From NCBI GenBank assembly GCA_900545615.1, contig UQZM01000002.1, positions 27,406 to 91,405 of the forward strand: 64,000 nucleotides of DNA, written 5' to 3'. Shown here piece by piece: positions 8,907 to 16,190 of the stretch (its first letter is position 1; each line of letters starts with the position of its first letter). The stretch comes from an uncultured Collinsella sp. (GTDB lineage Bacteria > Actinomycetota > Coriobacteriia > Coriobacteriales > Coriobacteriaceae). A program made the translations under genes and the position numbers. The notes under the pieces were generated by a model that worked only from the letters and a program-made list of their open reading frames with translations, was not told the origin of the DNA and searched no databases.

Positions 8907-9611
8907 TTATCGGTTGGAGTTTCTGTTGTAACGAGCCATAAGGTAGAGCAGCTGAATAATCGAGGTGAGCGCCGCCGCCACGTAGGTGAGCGCAGCTGCC
9001 GTCAGTACCTTCTTGGCACCGTTGACCTGCTTGGAGCTCATACCCGACTGCTCGATATACGCCACGGCGCGGCGGCTGGCATCGATCTCGACCGGCAGCG
9101 TAACCAGCTGGAACAGCACGCTAAACGAAAAGAAGATCAGCGCGAGGGTCGTGAGTCCCGCGATGTTCATGAACAGGCCCATGAGCAGCACGATCGTCCA
9201 GGTATTCTGAGTAAAGTTGACGACCGGCACGAGAGCGGTGCGCACCTTCATCATGGCATAGCCGCTTTGGCGCTGGGCGGCATGGCCCGCCTCGTGGCAG
9301 GCGACGGCGACGCTTGCGACCGACCCGCCCGAACGGTTGGCATCCGAGAGATACAGGTTGTTATCCTGCGGGTTGTAATGGTCGGTGAGCTCGCCGGCAA
9401 CGCCCTTGATGCCCACGGCGTTGCAGCCGTTGGCGTCGAGCATGCGGCGAGCGACCGTAGCGCCCGTGTCGCCGTCCGATCGTACCTTGGACCACGTCTT
9501 GTACGTCGAGTTGATATAGCTCTGTGCGGCAAGACCAAGCACCGTACAGACAAGAACAACCAGCAGGTACAGCGGATCGATACCAAAGCCGTATCCATAG
9601 TAATAGGGCAT
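8907..9611 (-). CDS. Membrane zinc metallopeptidase (YugP-like)
   Basis: This protein of about 234 residues has a Tyr-rich N terminus (MPYYYGYGFGIDPLYLL), one membrane helix, the zinc-binding motif HEAGH within VACHEAGHAAQRQSGYAMM, and further helices near the C terminus. This layout matches the YugP family of neutral zinc metallopeptidases. Its natural role is not well established. The ATG at 9611 is chosen because GGAGGAATTCGC stands directly upstream; a longer reading frame to 9680 lacks a ribosome site. It lies between xseA and RNase D without obvious functional ties. Confidence 0.9.
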   Translation of the reverse strand: MPYYYGYGFGIDPLYLLVVLVCTVLGLAAQSYINSTYKTWSKVRSDGDTGATVARRMLDANGCNAVGIKGVAGELTDHYNPQDNNLYLSDANRSGGSVASVAVACHEAGHAAQRQSGYAMMKVRTALVPVVNFTQNTWTIVLLMGLFMNIAGLTTLALIFFSFSVLFQLVTLPVEIDASRRAVAYIEQSGMSSKQVNGAKKVLTAAALTYVAAALTSIIQLLYLMARYNRNSNR

Positions 9612-9689
9612 GCGAATTCCTCCGAATCGAGTTACACGTTGGAGGCATTCTACCCACCGGAGCGGGACAAACGACCTCACCCCGATGTT

Positions 9690-9795
9690 GGTGGGACAAA
9701 TTCATCAGTAGTGCATGTCCCAGGTGTGACAGTCGCATCGAGTTCGTTGCCGCAAGCGACCCTGGGACTCGCACTACTGATGAATTTGTCCCACC
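9690..9795. repeat. Long compound inverted repeat
   Basis: A perfect 25-bp outer arm (9690-9714 with 9771-9795) encloses two inner paired blocks, GTCCCAG with CTGGGAC (9717-9723 / 9762-9768) and GTCGC with GCGAC (9732-9736 / 9756-9760). The whole could fold into one long stem. It lies between the peptidase and RNase D genes, which are both on the minus strand. Confidence 0.85.
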
Positions 9796-9814
9796 ACTCG
9801 GCTGTTAGGCTTCC

Positions 9815-10948
9815 TTACAGCAATTCAATTTTGCCGTCTTTGACCGTCAACCCCATATTGCCCGAAAGCAAATCGTCCAGGCGCGAGCCCACGAGCTCAA
9901 AGCGCCAGCCTTCGCGCAGGGGGCTCTGCTCGGGATGCTCAATGTAGTCAGCCAGATCATCGCGCGAGGCAATGACTGAGGTTGCCACGCCCGAGCGCTC
10001 GGCAACCAGGCGAATGAGCGCATACATCAGGTCCGTCACGCTCTCCAGCTCCGGCGAGATCTGACGGTGTCCGCGCACCATGAGCGGCAGACGATCGTGC
10101 GGGCAGCTCGCGCCGCGCTTGATGGCCATGAGCGCGCCGTCCACGTCGCGCTCTCCCAGCTGATCGGTACCGCGGATACTGCGGAACTCCTCAACGCGCA
10201 CGGGATTGCGCTTGACGAGCGCCAGCAGCGTATCGTCGGACATGACCCACTTGCGCGGGATGTTGCGGCGCTCGGCGCGGTCCTCGCGCCAGGCGGCGAG
10301 CTCGCGCGCGATGCCCAGCTGATGGCGGCTGCAGGAGTTGATGCGCTTGACCTTGCGGAATGCCTCGTGACGGTCGGCGCGATAGTGCGACTCGTCAGCC
10401 AGCGGGCGTAGCTCGTCGAGCACCCAGTCCACGCGGCCCAGCTCGCGCAGGCGGCTCGTCATCTCGGTATAGGCGACAATCAGGTACTTGACGTCATCGA
10501 TCGCATACTCAATCTGTTTATCGGTCAGCGGACGGCGCGACCAATCGGTCAGCGACTCGGTCTTGGGCAGCGAGACGCCGCAAAACGTCTGCACGAGCGC
10601 GCCGTACGAAATCTGCTGGCGCTCGCCCAAAAAGGCGGCGGCGACCTGCGTGTCAAAAATCGGACGCGGCAACACTCCTACGGTATGGAGCATGACCTCC
10701 ATATCCTGCGAGCAGGCATGAAATACCTTGACCACGCCCTCGTCGGCCATAAGCTCGGCGAGCGGCGACAGGTCGTCGATCACCAACGGATCGACCGCGA
10801 CGCTCTCGGCAGGGGTGGCAATCTGGACCAGGCACAGACGAGGATGGTACGTGCGCTCGCGCAAAAACTCGGTATCGACGGCAATCGCGTCGAACTCGCT
10901 GGCGCGCTGGCAAAAGTCGAGTAGAGCCTGATGTGTGGAAATATACAT
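9815..10948 (-). CDS. rnd: Ribonuclease D
   Basis: This protein of about 377 residues has the DEDD exonuclease motifs: Exo I AVDTEFLRE, Exo II FHACSQDMEVML and Exo III YAIDDVKYLI with the Tyr-type signature. A C-terminal HRDC-like helical region (RREAWREDRAERRNIPRKWV-type, about residues 200-290) follows. RNase D trims the 3' ends of tRNA and other small RNAs. The start is uncertain. The ATG at 10948 (MYISTHQALLDFC) fits the family, while a GTG at 10984 gives 12 more residues, and neither has a convincing ribosome site. The gene diverges from the lipid kinase gene. Confidence 0.92.
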   Translation of the reverse strand: MYISTHQALLDFCQRASEFDAIAVDTEFLRERTYHPRLCLVQIATPAESVAVDPLVIDDLSPLAELMADEGVVKVFHACSQDMEVMLHTVGVLPRPIFDTQVAAAFLGERQQISYGALVQTFCGVSLPKTESLTDWSRRPLTDKQIEYAIDDVKYLIVAYTEMTSRLRELGRVDWVLDELRPLADESHYRADRHEAFRKVKRINSCSRHQLGIARELAAWREDRAERRNIPRKWVMSDDTLLALVKRNPVRVEEFRSIRGTDQLGERDVDGALMAIKRGASCPHDRLPLMVRGHRQISPELESVTDLMYALIRLVAERSGVATSVIASRDDLADYIEHPEQSPLREGWRFELVGSRLDDLLSGNMGLTVKDGKIELL

Positions 10949-11046
10949 ATCAACCCATCGAATAAGGTTAGGCCCGAAAAACACGGGTAGGATATCGGCA
11001 TTGTCTTACAACTATACTCGGTTAGTCACAGAACGGGAACGTAAGT

Positions 11047-11964
11047 ATGCGCTGCCTTATCATCCACAACCCGGCATCGGGCCCCAGCTCAGATGAAATC
11101 TTCGCATTCACGCACGCCCTGGCGCAGGGCGGCGACGAGGTCGTGATGCGCTTTATCGGCGATGGCATGGAGCCCGAGGACGCCGTGGCGGACGTGCGCG
11201 AGTTCGATCGCGTGGTAGTCTCGGGTGGCGACGGCACCGTCTCCAACGTGCTCGACCAGATGCGCGGATGCGGCGTCCCCACACTCGTCTTCCCCTCTGG
11301 CACGGCATGCCTGTTCTTCAACAACATAGGCAATGCCCCCGAGGCGGCGGCACTCGCCAAGGCCTGCCGCGCCGGCCGCACGGTCAAGGTCGACATGGGT
11401 GAGCTCTTTTGGCTCGACGAGGACGGCAACGAAAAGCGCCATGGTTTTATCATCATCGCCGGCTCGGGCTTCGACGCCGAGATCATGATGAAGGCAGCCC
11501 CCACCAAAAACGACATTGGCGAGATCGCCTACTTCCTGTCGGCGCTTGCTACGCCCAATCCCACAGTGGCGCACTTTACGATTGAGCATGACGGCATTGT
11601 CGAGGAGCTAGACGGCATCTGCTGCATGGCAGGCAACACCTCGGTCATCCAAAACGACATCAACCTGTTCCCAGACTGCCGCATGAACGACGGCATGGTC
11701 GACATCGCGGTCATCGAGCCCGTAAAAACCGTGCAGTTGCTGCCCACCGTGATCACCGCTGCGCTCGACCCCGCCGGCAAGGTGCTCGGTCGCCCGCAGT
11801 TCAAGATCATCCAGACCAAGGAAGCTAAGATTACCTGTACACCGTCGCTGGGCATGCAGTTCGATGGCGAGATTATCTCCAGCAACTCCGGCGTCTTTGG
11901 CGCCCGCGCGCTTCCGCAATGTCTCGACCTCATCGTCGACGAATTCTCCCCGCTCGGAAAATAG
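11047..11964 (+). CDS. Diacylglycerol kinase-family lipid kinase
   Basis: This 305-residue protein starts MRCLIIHNPASGPSSDEIF and contains the nucleotide-binding signature VVVSGGDGTVSNVLDQM (residues 57-73), the hallmark of the DagK/sphingosine kinase fold. A second glycine-rich segment (FIIIAGSGFDAEIM) matches the C-terminal domain. Such enzymes phosphorylate diacylglycerol or related lipids at the inner membrane face, recycling lipid for phospholipid synthesis. A 30-residue membrane protein gene follows after nine bases and is probably translated from the same message. Confidence 0.9.
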   Translation: MRCLIIHNPASGPSSDEIFAFTHALAQGGDEVVMRFIGDGMEPEDAVADVREFDRVVVSGGDGTVSNVLDQMRGCGVPTLVFPSGTACLFFNNIGNAPEAAALAKACRAGRTVKVDMGELFWLDEDGNEKRHGFIIIAGSGFDAEIMMKAAPTKNDIGEIAYFLSALATPNPTVAHFTIEHDGIVEELDGICCMAGNTSVIQNDINLFPDCRMNDGMVDIAVIEPVKTVQLLPTVITAALDPAGKVLGRPQFKIIQTKEAKITCTPSLGMQFDGEIISSNSGVFGARALPQCLDLIVDEFSPLGK

Positions 11965-11973
11965 GAGGAACCC

Positions 11974-12066
11974 ATGAACGACAATCCCCTGCTCGGTTTT
12001 ATCGTCATCGTCCTGGCCATGCTCGTCGGCTATGCGATTAACGTGATCCACCGCCGGAAGAAGTAA
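11974..12066 (+). CDS. Small single-pass membrane protein (30 aa)
   Basis: A 30-codon frame starts at ATG 11974 with AGGAGG five bases before it. The protein is MNDNPLLGFIVIVLAMLVGY followed by AINVIHRRKK: a short polar N terminus, one membrane helix and a basic tail. It lies nine bases after the lipid kinase stop and before a strong terminator, so it is the last gene of that unit. Its function is unknown. The good ribosome site and neat topology argue for a real gene. Confidence 0.65.
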   Translation: MNDNPLLGFIVIVLAMLVGYAINVIHRRKK

Positions 12067-12102
12067 TTCCACATTGGTATGATATTCATCCGATTATCAT
12101 CT

Positions 12103-12144
12103 CCCCCGCTGTTTATGCATTTGCCAAACAGCGGGGGATTTTTC
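12103..12144 (+). terminator. Rho-independent terminator
   Basis: CCCCCGCTGTTT (12103-12114) pairs with AAACAGCGGGGG (12126-12137) and is followed by ATTTTTC. It ends the lipid kinase unit. Confidence 0.9.
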
Positions 12145-12372
12145 ATTTCGGTATTTCCAGACGCTTTATCCAGATGCAGTAATTGCAGGGTGTCTTTATT
12201 TGGCTAAAGCTACAGACTGAGTATAATTAACCGCTTATCGTATATTTCATTACGCTTATCGAGTAAGTATTTTTCATAGATGAATATTGTTTCCGATTCG
12301 TTACGCTAAGGGAGTGTCTTTATTGGCTGAAGCCCTCTGGCGACAGAGGGCTTTCGCACGCTGGGAGGGATT
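12145..12372 (+). promoter_or_regulatory. AT-rich upstream region of the C69 gene with a direct repeat
   Basis: The region is far richer in A and T than the genes beside it. It holds two copies of GTGTCTTTATT(T)GGCT(A/G)AAGC, at 12190-12210 and 12314-12333. The second copy runs into a hairpin AGCCCTCTG...CAGAGGGCT (12331-12352) just before the ribosome site GGGAGG. The repeats may be regulator sites or duplicated leader segments; I do not recognise them. Confidence 0.45.
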
Positions 12373-14334
12373 ATGAGGAAAACTCACCCCGTCAACGCGC
12401 TCAAAAAGCTGGGCATAGGCCTCGCCTTTGGAGCTGCAACCATCATGTCCATGCCGACCTCTGCGCTCGCCTGCACGCAGATGTACATGGGCAAAGATCT
12501 AACGGCCGACGGCAACACGTACTATGGCCGTGCCGAGGACTTTGGCAAGCGCTATCTCAAGCACTATGGCATCGAACCCGCCCACGAAGCCGGCTTTACG
12601 TACAGCTCGAATGAGTCTGCTTTCGAATACACTTCGAATAAGCCTACATATCGCTACAGCTACGTACGTGACCATCCCTCCAATTGGGAGGGCCACACCG
12701 ACGCCTACTCCGAAGCCGGTATCAACGAGAAGGGTGTCTCTTGCTCCGCTACGCTGAGCACCTCCTATAACGAGGATGCCAAAGCAGCAGACCCAATCGA
12801 TGAGGCTACCGGCATCGGCGAGTACAGCTACGGCAGCGTCATCCTGGGCCAGAGCGCCAATGCCCGCGAGGGCGTCGAGCTCCTCGGCAGCCTGATCGAC
12901 GAGCAGGGCACTTGCACTAACGACCAGATCATTATCGCCGACAACAACGAGACCTGGCTGTTCGCCACGCTTTCTGCCCATCAATGAATTGCCATGAAGC
13001 TGGCCGACGACGTCGCCTCACTCAACCCCAACATCGGCAGCCTCAACTACGATGTCGACCTGAACGATACTGAGAACTGCCTGCACTCCAAGGACATCGA
13101 GTCCATGCCCGTGGAGAAGGGTTTCGCCAAATACTCCGCTGACGGTAAATTCGATGTCGCCCAAACGTATGGCGAAAGCCTCGCCGATTCTGGCGTTAAC
13201 CAATGGTCCCGCTATGTGCAAGGCCGCCATTATTTTGCTAGTCAGCTGACCGAAGGCACGGATTACGAAATTAAAACTATCACCGATAAGGATGGAAAAC
13301 CCGTCCAAAAGGGAGCTATGGTCAGCGAAATCCAGCCTCTGTTCTTCAAGCCTGGCAAGTCTGGTTGGAGCACCTTTGAGCTGATTCGTGCCTTCGGCAA
13401 CCGCGGAGAGAACGTCCCTGGTCTCAACGCGAACACTGATGGCGTTTATTGCATCGGCAGCGAGCGCAACACCGAGATCAATCTCTTCCAGATTCGTCGC
13501 GGGTATGATCCCGAAGTCGCTACCATCCAGTGGGAAATGCTCTCCCGTGCCGCGTACTCTGTCGCCATCCCGCTGTACTCCGCTCTGATAACTGAAGTTA
13601 GCCCCTACTTCAGCGATCAGACCGTCTCCTTCGACCACTGCAATGCGAAAGACGTCGTGTACAACGAGGAGCCCGAGAACTCCATTAACTACGTCCTCAT
13701 GGACATCAGCTCGCTCTGCTTTGAGAACCCTGACACCCTTGGTACCAGTGTCCGCACCTACCTCGACGCGCTCCAGAACGAGCTCATCGAGCAGAACAAG
13801 GAAGTTGACGCCGCTATGCTGGCCGAGACGACCACCGAGGGTCGCACCGCTCTGGCCAACAAGGCAGGCAAGGCTGCCACCGAGAACACCTACAAGAAGT
13901 GCAAGGCCCTGCTCCAGGAGATGCGCGCTTATCAGAAGGCCGGAAACTTTGACGAGCGCTTCACCCCGAGCGACCTGAACACCGAGACCAAGGGCCTCAA
14001 GGAGTCCATCACCTACTCCAAGGACGCCCTTGCCACCGACCCGGTCACCCCGGATCAGCCCGGCACTCCCGAGCAGCCCGGTAAGCCCGAACAGCCCAGC
14101 ACCCCCGAGCAGCCTGAGCAGCCCACTAAGCCCGAGCAGCCCGCCACCAAGCCCGAGAAGCCTGGTAAGTCGGATACCACGACCACGGTAACCACCAACA
14201 AGACGAACACCAAGGGCGGCCTGCCCACCACCGGCGATCGTTTTGATGGCCGTATGGTGGCTGCATTCGCCGTCGCCGGTGTTGCCGTTATCTTCGCAGG
14301 CGGCTACTTCCTCTATCGCCGCAATAAGGAGTAG
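12373..14334 (+). pseudogene. Secreted, wall-anchored C69-family dipeptidase with one in-frame TGA
   Basis: A single frame of 653 codons is broken only by TGA at 12985-12987. The N terminus is a signal peptide ending ...PTSALA before Cys-Thr-Gln-Met. The Cys directly after the cleavage point is the expected nucleophile of C69 (PepD-like) dipeptidases, followed by MGKDLTADGNTYYGRAEDFG. The TGA falls in FATLSAHQ-stop-IAMKLADD, where relatives carry an aromatic residue, so TGG (Trp) to TGA is the simplest change. The second part (12994 on) runs intact to a Pro/Glu/Gln repeat (about 14030-14170) and a sortase signal LPTTG with a terminal helix and RRNKE. The gene is likely inactivated, unless the stop is read through or is an error. 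Confidence 0.85.
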
Positions 14335-14347
14335 CCCCTCGCTGGTG

Positions 14348-14384
14348 CGGGCGGGATGGCGCAGGTCAACCCGCCCGTTCTTTT
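14348..14384 (+). terminator. Terminator after the C69 gene
   Basis: CGGGCGGG (14348-14355) pairs with CCCGCCCG (14370-14377), followed by TTCTTTT. Confidence 0.8.
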
Positions 14385-14513
14385 GAGCGATAGGAAACCC
14401 GCCTGAAATCTTTTCAAAAATAGATTTCCCCGCAAACACTTTGCTGTGCTATAGTGCAGCGCAACAGCAACAAGGTGCGACCGCGCCATGGCATCGCGAA
14501 AGGAGCCACCAAC

Positions 14514-14582
14514 ATGAAGAACACGATGAAGTCCCTCAACAACTGGTGGTGGCGTGATGCGAATACGATCGGTCGACAGTGA
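14514..14582 (+). CDS. Tryptophan attenuator leader peptide (22 aa)
   Basis: A 22-codon frame starts at ATG 14514 with AAAGGAG upstream and reads MKNTMKSLNNWWWRDANTIG then RQ and TGA. Three consecutive TGG codons at 14544-14552 are highly improbable by chance and match leader peptides that sense charged tRNA-Trp. A terminator hairpin follows 35 bases after the stop, and then the ECF transporter genes. A TATAGT box near 14450 may be the promoter. Ribosome stalling at the Trp codons would alter RNA folding and permit read-through when tryptophan is scarce. This is inferred from the standard trp attenuation model. Confidence 0.85.
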   Translation: MKNTMKSLNNWWWRDANTIGRQ

Positions 14583-14681
14583 GTCCCTCACGCCTGTTTT
14601 TACGCTCTAGGTGATTGAAAGGCCTCCGGTTTCGACCGGGGGCCTTTTTCTATCTCGAGCCCGATCGCATTCGCATCACGC
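14552..14681 (+). promoter_or_regulatory. Trp attenuator with long-range pairing around the terminator
   Basis: The segment just after the Trp codons (14552-14572) can pair with 14661-14681 at 20 of 21 positions, enclosing the terminator. A competing short stem is GGCGTGA (14551-14557) with TCACGCC (14588-14594). A ribosome stalled on the Trp codons would cover the left strand of both stems, so leader translation can choose between alternative folds. Confidence 0.75.
14618..14650 (+). terminator. Attenuator terminator hairpin
   Basis: AAAGGCCTCCGGT (14618-14630) and ACCGGGGGCCTTTTT (14635-14649) form a stem with a TTCG tetraloop and a U run. It lies between the Trp leader peptide and the first S-subunit gene. 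Confidence 0.88.
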
Positions 14682-14726
14682 GCCTCCGCTTTTCTCTTGC
14701 ACTCCCATTCCGAAAGGATTTTCACC

Positions 14727-15299
14727 ATGTCTCAGAACACCACCGCCACCCAGCCCCGCACCGTCCAGACCGCCGACCGCGGCAAACTCGACGTCCGTGC
14801 CCTCGTCTTGCTCGCCATCCTGCTTGCCGCCGGCTTCATCCTCAACTTCACCGTTGGCAAGGCCATCTCCGGCATCTCGGGCGGCATGATCAGCCCCGAG
14901 TTCATCATCTCGGCCTTCTGCCTCACCATCCTGGTCGTTCGTCCCAACATTGGCCAGGCGCTCATCATCGGCCTCATCTCGGCCGCTGTAATCCAAATCA
15001 CCACCACCTCGCCGTTTGTCGATTTTGCCGCCGAAGGCATCGCCGCCATGCTCATGGCCGTCATTGTCAACGCTGCTGCCAAGGACGGCCAGGTTAAGCC
15101 CGCCGTCGCCATCGTCGCAACGTTCGTGACCACCTTTGTCTCGGGCGTCATCTTCATGGTCATCAAGATGGCCATGCTCGGCGTGGTGGGCGAGCTCGCC
15201 GCAGCCATGCTGCCCGTGGTCGCCATGACCGCCGTGTTTAACGCCATTCTGGTCGGTGCCCTCTACTTGCCCATCCAGAAGGCCCTTAGGCTTAATTAA
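14727..15299 (+). CDS. ECF transporter S component 1 (predicted tryptophan-linked)
   Basis: This 190-residue membrane protein has about six helices after a polar 23-residue N terminus (MSQNTTATQPRTVQTADRGK). The pattern LVLLAILLAAGFILNFTVGK and ISPEFIISAFCLTILVVRPN resembles the substrate-binding S subunits of energy-coupling factor transporters. The downstream genes supply two ATPase domains and EcfT, completing the complex. The start at 14727 has GAAAGGATT nearby, and a longer frame lacks a site. The Trp leader upstream suggests that tryptophan or a related compound is carried; this is inference from regulation, not from the S protein itself. It is paralogous to the second S gene at 15509. 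Confidence 0.82.
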   Translation: MSQNTTATQPRTVQTADRGKLDVRALVLLAILLAAGFILNFTVGKAISGISGGMISPEFIISAFCLTILVVRPNIGQALIIGLISAAVIQITTTSPFVDFAAEGIAAMLMAVIVNAAAKDGQVKPAVAIVATFVTTFVSGVIFMVIKMAMLGVVGELAAAMLPVVAMTAVFNAILVGALYLPIQKALRLN

Positions 15300-15305
15300 C
15301 CCGCT

Positions 15306-15406
15306 CGGCTTTACGAGCCACCCCATCTTGGCGTTCATTCGTCGCTCGCGTACCCAAGTACGCTTCGCTCCTCTTTCGCGCCAACCTGGGGCCCCTCGTA
15401 AAGCCG
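15306..15406 (+). repeat. Structured intergenic element, copy C
   Basis: Outer arms CGGCTTTACGAG (15306-15317) and CTCGTAAAGCCG (15395-15406) are perfect complements. Inside are CCCCA/TGGGG and TTGGCG/CGCCAA stems. Then comes the conserved loop strand TTCATTCGTCG, a hairpin GCGTAC-CCAA-GTACGC, and the conserved strand CTCCTCTTTC. The same loop strands occur in copies A (32026-32186) and B (41316-41476) with different stems. It begins six bases after the S1 stop codon. Confidence 0.8.
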
Positions 15407-15508
15407 TCTCCGTGCTCCATTATTCAAAATTGATCCCCTTTTCGATTTAGCCCCTTTCGCGGGGGTTCAGGACACTCTTATCTCAAATCTCACCTTAAGG
15501 AGAACATC

Positions 15509-16066
15509 ACGGCCACCGACACTCAGGCTCGTACTATTTCTGCCAACGCCGCTTCCGACAAAGGCATCCTCGATATCACCTCGCTCGTCCTGCTCGCCGT
15601 CCTCCTTGCCGCCGGCTTTATCCTCAACATGACCGTGGGCAACGCGCTTGCCGCAACGGGTATCAAGCCGCAGTTCATCATTGCCGCCTACGCCCTGGCC
15701 ATCGCACTCACGCAGGCGAGCTTTGCCCAGGCAGCCATCTTTGGCATCCTGTCAGCCGCCGTCATCCAGATCACCACGTCACTCCCCGGCCTCAACTTTG
15801 TGACCGAGCTTGCTGGCGCGCTGACGATGGCGGCGCTCGTCAAGTCCAACATCGGCGGCAACAAGGTCAACCCCTTCATCGCCGGCCTGCTCACCACCCT
15901 GGTCTCGGGTGCCCTCTTCGCCGTCCTGGGCACCGTCATAATGGGTGCCGCGCTGCCCACCGCGCTCGCCAAGGTGCCCATCGTGCTCGGCACCGCCGTC
16001 TTCAACGCCGTCGTGGTCCAGGCTCTCTTCTTCCCCCCTGCGCAAGGTGCTCAACAAATAGCCTGA
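15509..16066 (+). CDS. ECF transporter S component 2, non-standard start codon
   Basis: This membrane protein of about 185 residues is paralogous to S component 1: LVLLAVLLAAGFILNMTVGN against LVLLAILLAAGFILNFTVGK, and VIQITTSLPGLNFVTE against VIQITTTSPFVDFAAE. The frame is open from 15434, yet it contains no ATG, GTG or TTG until 15629, inside the first helix. The only good ribosome site is AAGGAG at 15497-15502, which points to ACG at 15509 (spacing six); an ATC three bases earlier is the alternative. The likely ancestor was ATGGCC. Expression may therefore be weak or abolished. It could give the shared ATPase/EcfT module a second substrate. Confidence 0.75.
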   Translation, partial: TATDTQARTISANAASDKGILDITSLVLLAVLLAAGFILNMTVGNALAATGIKPQFIIAAYALAIALTQASFAQAAIFGILSAAVIQITTSLPGLNFVTELAGALTMAALVKSNIGGNKVNPFIAGLLTTLVSGALFAVLGTVIMGAALPTALAKVPIVLGTAVFNAVVVQALFFPPAQGAQQIA

Positions 16067-16128
16067 TATGATGGACGGGCCGCGCGTTAGCGGCCCCATC
16101 ACCAAAGACTGTCCCAAACAGCTAGCAT

Positions 16129-16172
16129 TTGGGGACGTTCTTAAACGACTCGTCATTTAAGAACGTCCCCAA
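16129..16172 (+). repeat. 17-bp perfect inverted repeat within the ECF operon
   Basis: TTGGGGACGTTCTTAAA (16129-16145) and its exact complement (16156-16172) flank a ten-base loop, directly before the ribosome site of the ATPase gene. It lacks a U run in the + direction. It may be an RNA processing or attenuation stem, or a mobile palindrome. Confidence 0.75.
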
Positions 16173-16190
16173 TGACCATGAAAGGTATCC

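Noticed and set aside
12985..12987. Selenocysteine at the in-frame TGA of the C69 gene
   Set aside because: The position is aromatic in relatives, not catalytic, and I see no convincing SECIS hairpin right after it. A nonsense change is simpler.
13018..14439. Long minus-strand frame of 473 codons opposite the C69 dipeptidase
   Set aside because: It is a shadow caused by high GC codon use; the + strand has the catalytic, stalk and sortase motifs.
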